A stretch of DNA of 64,000 nucleotides. Source: Lutjanus erythropterus (Eukaryota; Chordata; Actinopteri; Lutjaniformes; Lutjanidae). Position numbers and translations under genes: made by a program. Positions 51,812 through 64,000 of the stretch are shown one piece after another (the first letter of the stretch is position 1; the number at the start of each line of letters is the position of its first letter). The notes under the pieces are model-generated. The model worked only from the letters and a program-made list of their open reading frames with translations. It was not told where the DNA came from and made no database searches. The DNA lies in assembly GCA_020091685.1 (NCBI GenBank), contig CM034591.1, positions 25,139,312 through 25,203,311 on the forward strand, in the 5' to 3' direction.

Positions 51812-52045
51812 AGAGCTGCAACAATTAGTAGATTGAAAGAAAAATCCTTGCCAACTATTTTGATAATCAATTAATCTTTTCAGTCATTTTGCAAAAATGT
51901 CAGATGTTTGCTGATTTCAGCTTCTTAATCATGAGGATATGGTTATTAACTCCTCTGTGACATCTTCCGGTTGTTGACATTGAACAACTAATTGATTAAT
52001 CAAATATACAGATGAATCAATAATGAAAATAATCATTACCTGAAG
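51812..52045. repeat. MITE-like repeat copy 6
   Basis: It begins AGAGCTGCAACAATTAGTAG and contains CCAACTATTTTGATAATCAA. The right end, near AATCATTACCTGAAGC, is diverged. A weaker relic lies just left at about 51505-51780. Confidence 0.6.
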
Positions 52046-52691
52046 CTTTGAATATATCACTTTGTGCTCTGGGAAAAGTATTTTTATTTATTTATTTATT
52101 TCCATTTTGTTTGACATTTTATAGACAAAACCATTAAATAATGTTGAATTAAAAATAATCTGCAAATTAGGCAATGATGAAAAGATATTCAAACTAAAAT
52201 GGTATAAATCTGACTAAAGTAGCACATTCACGAAGCTGGAATTTGTGAATCCTTGGCATTTCTCCTTGACAAACGATCTAAACCGATGGTGAATGATCAA
52301 ACTAGTTGCCAATTAATCTTCTGCTCATGGAATAATCCATTAACTGACTGAATGTCTCGGCACTAAATACTGTATAATGACAAATCGGTTAGACAAAAGC
52401 GGTGTCTTAAAATTTGTGTAATCTGACTTTGTGACAAAAAACAAGTGTTCAATAAGTTATAACACAGAACGAGGACAAGAAAGCCATGCGTGTGAAGTCA
52501 AGAGATGATTCATAATCATTACTGGAAATGATCAATTTCCTCAACCAATCATTTCAAGACATAAGATTTTTTTTTCTGTGTCATTGAATTTTTATGTTCA
52601 GACAGCCTTAAGCGCAGACATACACAACTATACAGCTCCCACCCCATTAAACCAGTGTCCATCCATACTTTGTGGGTCCAAGTGTGTGTTT

Positions 52692-52730
52692 GAGGAGGAA
52701 GAGGAGGAGGAGGAGGAGGAGGATGAGGGG
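52692..52730 (+). repeat. (GGA)n microsatellite
   Basis: About ten imperfect GGA/GAA units lie on the plus strand. Confidence 0.85.
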
Positions 52731-53226
52731 TGATAGTGTTACAATACAATGCAACCACCTCTATTCCAGATTAGTGGATTAGCTTAACCCGGCGGCAGCA
52801 GGCCACTGAGTCGGATAAACACACTCACACATCACGGCCATGCTCTTTACTTCAAGTTAACAGCAGAGGATGGAGCTCAAACAACAAAACTTGGGACACG
52901 GTGTCGTGAAAGATTTGGTATTCCGTACATATCCCAACCCCAGCCCCCGGAGCCCATCACACACAGGCCACAAAAAAAGTCCACTCCCGTGCACACCAGG
53001 ACCCCCAACGCCCTCCTCAACTGAAAGTGTCGGTCCGCCAACTCATAACTAACACCAAAAACAGCTGGGGAACGGAAGGATTTAGTCAATCATAGCCAGC
53101 TGGCGGATATAATGTCGACAACATCACGGGAAAGCAACTTCACGTCGGACAGACTCATGTCCATGTAGAGGAAAATTTAACGGGCTTCTTGTTGTGACCT
53201 TGGCGATAAAAGCAGCAGCCTCCTAC

Positions 53227-53405
53227 CTCTGTTTTAATGTCCGACAACCCGGAGAAAATGACCGCAGTCTCATTTCCAACGCGATGCTCCAAGCAGTTAG
53301 CAGAGGTTTACAGTTATTCTGGGCGCTGTCCCTCTCCCTGATTTCGCAGTTTTTTGTGTCCAGAGTCAAGCTAGCGACAGTTACCGAAACTGACTTCCGT
53401 TTGGA
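53227..53405 (-). promoter_or_regulatory. Probable promoter and 5' non-coding exon of the ripor1-like gene
   Basis: On the minus strand an ETS-type AACGGAAGT (53401-53393) is followed by GC-richer sequence ending ACAGAG before a donor-like GTAGGA at 53226. Position and orientation fit ripor1. No transcript evidence is available. Confidence 0.4.
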
Positions 53406-54061
53406 GGTTTTCATAATAAAAGCTCTCCACGTGAAACACATTTTGCAGCCGATATGGAAGAACAAATATCCAAACGTGAATTAAATGTCAGAAGTCCAGT
53501 GGAGGTTAGGAAAATATTTTTTTTTTACAAGATTTAGAAGACTTGAGAGATGGAGAACTGGAATGGCCATAAGTACTGAACCCTGGGATACATCACAATT
53601 TGGAAACATTTTTTCGCTACATCTTTGTTTGCTACAGACCCCTGAAAAACTGTCAAAGAAAATCATAATCATGATGTAAAAATGATTCTCTATGATATTA
53701 TGAATTAATAAAATAATCAGAATTACATATTTTCAAAATCTTTCAGCCCTGAGTTGTAGATGCATGATTTTAGTGTAAATACATTTTGTCTTTTGCCTCT
53801 TTAATTTATTTCACTTCATTATTATCAATTATTACTCCCTTCATTATTGTTATACAGTTGGTCCATATTGCAATTTATGTACCGCTAATTCTGTCTACTA
53901 TGATACCTATTCTGTCTGTCCTGAAAGAGGAATCACTGCTGGTTTCACCATTCCCATTTCTTTTTCTTCCTGACTTTGACTGACTTTAAAGAGCCTTTTT
54001 GTCCAAATTTGAAAACCCTCAAAGAAAAACTTGCAATTTGAGTTATATAAATACTTGACAG

Positions 54062-54116
54062 ACCAAAAAACAAACAAACAAACAAAAAAACCAAAAAAAC
54101 AAACAAACAAAAAAAC
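54062..54116 (+). repeat. (CAAA)n-rich simple repeat
   Basis: Imperfect CAAA units with longer A-runs. Confidence 0.8.
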
Positions 54117-55033
54117 TCAGTTTTGCTTTATAGTTTGTTGACAGTCCTTTTAGGTCTGTAGAATATGATTCCTAGGCCACAACATCTCTGCAACATAACG
54201 ATTAAAATTGTTATTTTAACACACATTTTGCCTTTAACAGTATTGCACCTCCTGTGATTTGAAGATTGCTGTAGGCCATATTGCAGTTTGGATTACATTT
54301 TGATTAACTGTTCAGCCCTACAATTTAGATACCCACCTTCTTGGGTCATCAAGAAAGAACACAGTATCATTTGTTAACAGTATCAAATGAAAAATTATAA
54401 TGAGTGAAAACACTTGCTTCAGATCAGACTGGAATAGTCTCTTGGTTTGTTCACATGAGCTTTTATAATGAGGACTTAAATTCTGTCCCTCTATACCAGA
54501 TGTGGAACAGCTGCACACTTCCATGCCCCCCTCTGTAACTATAAATCTATATAGACAATTAATTGGATAGTTTTAATCTGATGTATGGGCATAATTTTAT
54601 TTGATTGTGACAACGATTTATTTATTTTTACCCTGCTGAAACAATTTCCCCATGTTTAGCATGTAAAAACTATTGACAGTTGTCCATAACATCCAAGGAG
54701 AAATATGTGTAACTATTTAAAGTACGGGAAAGGGTGACAATTTGCTTGAATTCTCATACATTTTCAAGAAATCCACAACCTGGAACACAAGTTATATAAC
54801 ATACAACACTGATGACAGATCACTTTTTTTGTTGTAAACCCTATAATACTGGCTCCCAGATAAATACACACACAAGCTTTGCCTAATCTATCCAGAACAG
54901 TCTCGCTTGAACAGACTCATCAAACTTATTGTGCATTATAAAGCTACGACCAAGCTACCTTGTATTTTGGTTGCAGAATACAATGTCGCAAGTTCTGTCC
55001 ATTACAACGCGCACATGTAAATTTTATTTTGAA

Positions 55034-55174
55034 ATGTCGCTCCTCCAACCGGAAATCATGTTTCGGCTAGTTGCTGTGGCAACAGGGATGTCCCTGTCAC
55101 TGTTTTCTCCGTTGCTGCTGCCCGTGCTTCGCTGGCGACGCCACGGTGAATCCGACGGAAAAAAACAGACATGA
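55034..55174 (+). other. Short ORF, 46 codons, hydrophobic then basic; unproven
   Basis: The ORF begins MSLLQPEIMFRLVAVATG, continues with a leucine-rich stretch SLSLFSPLLLPVL and ends RWRRHGESDGKKQT. The layout of one membrane-like helix followed by a basic tail resembles known microproteins. It sits in a GC-rich patch where chance ORFs are expected, and I recognise no family. Two start codons (55034 and 55058) are possible. Confidence 0.15.
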
Positions 55175-56163
55175 GGTTTCCAAAGGAGAGGAAGGAGAAA
55201 AAGTACCAACGTCTTCCACAACCACAGCAGTCACCCATTGGTGACCCAGTGAAATGTGTAGGTTCGGTTTTTAGCAGTTAGGCTAAATCTTATCAGGTGC
55301 AGCGGGTTGTCGGGGCCGTTTATCCAAATTTGACGAAGCCGGGGAAGGGGCGGCGAAGAAGGAGAGCATGTGGCGCTTTTTCCTCCAGATTTCCTACAAA
55401 ACAGGACGCTGCAGCTGGCAAAAGCAAGAGTGCCGCTATTAGTCATCCAGGTTAACTAGTTAGCTCTAAATGTTGGCGATTCAAACCAAACCGACGATTC
55501 ATAGCATTTACTCAAACAATAATGTAGGGTGCGGGAAACAACTAGGGGAGAGAGGAGCTGGAAGGAGAAAAATGAAATGCCACTACCGACGAGTAAACAC
55601 CACTGACTTAAATGGTTAACACATTTTCAACAAATTTAATGTCTAAAAAAATTCTCCTGCCGTTGTCGCCATCAAACTTACCTGCCGTTAACGACCGTTA
55701 AAAAGTTTTCAATCCACCTATCGGTCATTTCTTACTGCGCTGACGATTCAGCTAGCTAAAACAATAACTAGCTTTAGCAAAGGTTACTGCGACTGGCACA
55801 ACTATTACATGACTAGGAGGTTCCCAAACCTCAGAAACCAGCAAGACTCAAAATTTCTCTGTCGTCAGGATAAAGAAAAAACACGGAGGTGTTAACGCCT
55901 GCCGAAAAAGATGGCACACAAGAGAAGAGAGACAACTAGAATGAGACCACGCTGGAAATCAGTTAAATATTAAATCCACATCTCATGTCATGTCTGTCAC
56001 CTTAAATTAAATTTAGCTAACGTTGCATCTTAAAGAAATCCTGGTCAAGCTAGTAGAGGAATGTCGCCATATAATAGAGCTTTACCCTCTTTACAGTATC
56101 ATCCAAAGCCATTAAGTGGGGCTGTACCCATGTGTGAAGCTGCTGTTTATTGTCTGACAACTA

Positions 56164-56442
56164 GAGGTGCAACGGTTAATCAAATAATTGATTATTAATC
56201 GATTATTAAATTAATTGGCAACTATTTGGATGATCAGTTCATCTGTTTGAGTATTTTTTTTTTAAGTAAAAATGATTCCTACTTCTTACTCCTCTGTAAT
56301 AATAATTTGACTATCTGAAGTTTGTGGGCCATAAAAAGACGTTTGAGGCTCTGACCAACATTTTTAACCCTTTTCTGATAGGCAAATAACTATTAAACGA
56401 TTATGAAAATGACTGAAAATAATAATTAGTTGCAGCTCTACT
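56164..56442. repeat. MITE-like repeat copy 7
   Basis: TAGAGGTGCAACGGTTAATC at the left and AATTAGTTGCAGCTCTA at the right form the inverted ends. ATTAATCGATTATTAAATTAA lies inside (56194-56214). Confidence 0.7.
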
Positions 56443-56509
56443 CACATACTAATGCAAATTTTGTTTAGAATTTTGAAAACAAGCAACGTCTTGAAATAAA
56501 GGTGTCCTT

Positions 56510-56998
56510 AAAGGGACATGTTACCTGTAAAGCCAAAATACGTATTTTTCCTCTTTCCTGTAGTGCCATTTATCATTTTAAATGGTTTTGGTGTGAGTTG
56601 CCAAGTTTTAGAGATATCAGCCATTATATTCTCTAGTCTAGAGGATAACTGTAATAGATGGCACTCATTTTGTACTGCACAAAATGCAATTAATTTAATA
56701 CATAAATAAATAACTAATAATGTTTTCTTTCCAGAGAAGATGACACGATATTCAAGGTAATCCAGACTTTGTGTAGGAACTACTTGCTTTTCATGGTTAA
56801 AACAAACAAACAATGTAGTTATTACATTCAACTGCTCACAACATTACTTCCAACATATATTAGAGAGGAGGCAGAAATATCTCTGGCTGACATCTCCTAA
56901 ACTCTGCAACTCACACCAAAACAATCTAGAGGGATAAATAGCACTACAGGGAGGAGTAGAAATATGTATCCTTGATTTGGGGATGAACTGTCCCTTTA
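56510..56998. repeat. Inverted-repeat element related to 33928-35015
   Basis: AAAGGGACATGTTACCTGTA opens it and GAACTGTCCCTTTAA closes it. GGTGTGAGTTGCCAAG and CTCTGCAACTCACACC are paired internal blocks. A further fragment of the family lies at about 57239-57295. Confidence 0.65.
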
Positions 56999-57639
56999 AT
57001 TCCAGCATGGTTTGAAGCAGAAGTTCATTGCATCTGTTTACAGATTCTGTTGATGACAGCTGTAGAGACAACAGAAAACCTAGACAGGAATATGAAAAAG
57101 TATAATGGAATTCCAGTGAGGGCATTTTTAATTGGCCTCAACATGCTCTTCTCACATGATACAAATTCATGTGACATGTCACATGCAAAGACGTCGATCA
57201 GTATTTTTGCATTATGGCATTTCCTGTTGGTTTTAATGTAGGAACTGTTTTTGTTCTAAAAAAAAAAAAAAGTTTTTGATTGTGGGGTGAACCATCTTTT
57301 ATACTGAGGAATCCTAATAACTGTGAGAAACCCATTTTATTTTACTTGTAGCATTTATCAAAACTAAGTAATATAACCTTTTGTAAATGCAGTAAGTGTG
57401 TAAGTGAAGGCAGTTGGGTAAACTAAAAAGTTTAATATGAGAATGACAAATGGCTAAAAATATGACATATTTGAAGAATACCAGTCTCAAAAATGGAGTG
57501 CCATCCAGTACAATGGTTAGCACTATATTAGTACTGAATACCTTCGAGATAGACCAAAATAATCCAGGACTCAGTAGTATAGAAACTTCAGTCAAGTGAT
57601 ACTTACATTTGAGCCTTTTTATACCCAGATCTAGGGGTT

Positions 57640-57672
57640 AAAAAAAAAAAAAAAAAAAAATTATATATATAT
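57640..57672 (+). repeat. Poly(A) run followed by (TA)n
   Basis: More than 20 A residues run straight into TTATATATATA. This may be a microsatellite or a retroelement tail. Confidence 0.8.
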
Positions 57673-58214
57673 TCTGCCACTCCCCGCAAGTGTGTGTCAA
57701 CTTAGTACAACATGCGATTAGCCCACTTCTGTGGTGTGGTGAAGTCAGCACAATGTATCTGACAAATCAGTGTGCCAAGATGCCTTGCTATACTACATGC
57801 CTGACCTGTGGCATCTGACATAAATGTATAAAATGCATTTATATCAGGAAAACTTCCATTTGCATGATGGCTATCAAATAATGTATTCTACTGGTATCTG
57901 TGTCACTTTCTGGGTACTAGTATTGGTACAGGTAGTTTACAATGGTGCAAGCCCACTTATGTTTTTTAAACATACAAATGAGTTAAGATCTTAAATATCA
58001 AGTCATCCATTTAATAAAATATATTTGCAAGCAAAATACACAGACATTTTTGTGTTAGCACTCAGGTATTTCTCATCTAATTCGGATAAAACAATGATTC
58101 AAGCCATGTTTTTTTGTAACTGTACCACTAATGTGTTAAAGTCTCAGCCAAACCAGACTAATTTTAAATACCATGATTGAGATTATTACAGCTGCAAAAA
58201 CCTAAAAAGTCAGT

Positions 58215-59218
58215 ATCAATGTCTACTCTCTTTATTGGTTGTACAGTCATACATCCGGTCTCATCTGCCACATAATTAATAAAATATAATTCAAGCTGCT
58301 ACTTAGCATTGCATTGCCAATGGTACAAAAGGAAAACATCAACCCAAAGTGGAATGGCTACACAGGGGAGCAAAACAATGTTCTTTCTTTGAACTTATCA
58401 GTGACAATGTTTAGTACATATGCATCATCTAGGGTTGTTACAGTAGCAAGAAAGGAGCATAAGATAAGCAGTCTATTAAGCTTTTAAAAACTAGATAGTC
58501 TTAAAAAGGGATTTACTAACCACAGAAAAAGAAACCAAAAATAAAAATATTAAAAATATTTCATTTTTCTTATCGTGAAGTGGCTGTGATTGACAGAATC
58601 CTCTCCCTGAAAGTTGCCCCTTTGTTTCTGCATTTTATTTTTTAAACATTTCTGAGTATGTTGTAGCAGTTTTCTGTCCTAACTGAGAGGAACATGGAGC
58701 TCTTCAGTGAGGACATAAAGAAAGGTCCACTACTATCTACTTTAACCTAATGACACACAGGTATATAAACAAGTAAAACATAAAAACAAAGTTTAAAAGT
58801 TAACCCAAATCATTTTTAAAAATACATGCACACAGTATTTAAGAGTTGTTTTACAATGTTAAACATGTTGAGTGGACTGTTTTGCAGAGGGAATTCTGAC
58901 ATGTGGCTGTTTCCCACCACATGTCAGAGTGAAGAGCCAAACCCCAAAGACAACAATGAGCAGGCTAAAGATTCTGCTGTCAATTACAGCCACTCCAAAC
59001 TCCCAACGTAATGAAATATGCATTATTTGGTAGGCAAATCCTCATTAAAAATCTTTTTCACTCACCCAAGTCTTTATCGATACACGATTAAAAAGCAAAT
59101 CTTAAATTACAAGTGATGTTTGTTTCTGTTTAGGATGCAAGTGTTTGTAATCCTAAAATTCGAATAATTAAAATGAAAGATGGGATGTGTGTGTTTACAG
59201 GTTGCACCCTCACATCCA
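58215..59218 (-). other. ctcf: ctcf 3' UTR with polyadenylation signal at 58236-58231
   Basis: About 1 kb follows the stop codon on the minus strand. AATAAA at 58236-58231 is the best-placed signal. There is no other gene here. Confidence 0.55.

Positions 59219-64000
<4,782 letters not shown>

Larger units (their letters stand above)
48101..53226 (-). other. ripor1 5' UTR start and long upstream intron
   Basis: The first coding exon continues as UTR to acceptor CCCTCAG (exon begins 48142). Upstream to 53226 no coding sequence is seen. A C-run lies at 48646-48658. Repeats lie at 49449-49843, 49910-50519 and 51812-52045, and a (GGA)n tract at 52692-52730. Confidence 0.45.
53406..58209. other. 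Spacer between the ripor1 promoter and the ctcf 3' end
   Basis: No recognisable gene. It contains a (CAAA)n tract at 54062-54116, a GC-rich patch with an ETS-like ACCGGAAAT at about 55000-55450 (possible alternative promoter), a MITE copy at 56164-56442, a second repeat at 56510-56998 and an A-run with (TA)n at 57640-57672. Confidence 0.45.

Noticed and set aside
52549-52758. Proline-rich minus-strand ORF
   Set aside because: Produced by the (GGA)n microsatellite. No gene context.
53194-53484. 96-codon plus-strand ORF
   Set aside because: It lies antisense to the inferred ripor1 promoter and first exon and matches no family.

Overview
This is vertebrate nuclear DNA, most likely from a percomorph-type teleost fish. 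The genes are split by GT-AG introns, the intergenic DNA is AT-rich, and many short inverted-repeat elements of kinds common in teleosts are scattered through introns and spacers. The species cannot be read from the window. Nothing is bacterial: there are no operons, CRISPR arrays or phage genes, and no tRNA or rRNA was recognised. I rebuilt exons by eye from splice signals, reading-frame phase and remembered family sequences. In every gene the exon phases close without a frame break.

Layout, left to right. (1) 327-4462, minus: the 5' two thirds of pigb, the GPI-anchor mannosyltransferase; its 3' exons lie off the left edge. (2) 6110-7780, plus: pigbos1, a 56-residue microprotein gene divergent from pigb. 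About 1 kb of nested repeats lies between the two promoters. (3) 9210-c.22900, plus: rab27a, a complete secretory Rab GTPase with five coding exons and a long first intron. (4) 23491-32630, plus: vrk3, a complete VRK-family pseudokinase with an N-terminal zinc ribbon. (5) 35529-53400, minus: a ripor1-like gene, convergent with vrk3. Its rebuilt product is short (683 residues) and lacks the armadillo-like C-terminal region of the family, although it ends in a family-like tail. (6) 58215-64000 and beyond, minus: ctcf, with all eleven zinc fingers, the cohesin-contact motif and the 3' end; its 5' end is off the right edge.

The genes do not form one pathway. In human, as I recall, PIGB/PIGBOS1/RAB27A lie on 15q21, VRK3 on 19q13 and RIPOR1/CTCF on 16q22. 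The window therefore joins three ancestral neighbourhoods and keeps the pairs pigb-pigbos1-rab27a and ripor1-ctcf.

The main points for a second look are a U12-type AT-AC intron in pigb, the short RIPOR1-like protein, a VRK3 that keeps more catalytic residues than I recall for human VRK3, three GC-AG introns in three genes, and a decayed THAP-like fragment beside a large inverted repeat in a ripor1 intron. I found no clearly new multi-gene system.
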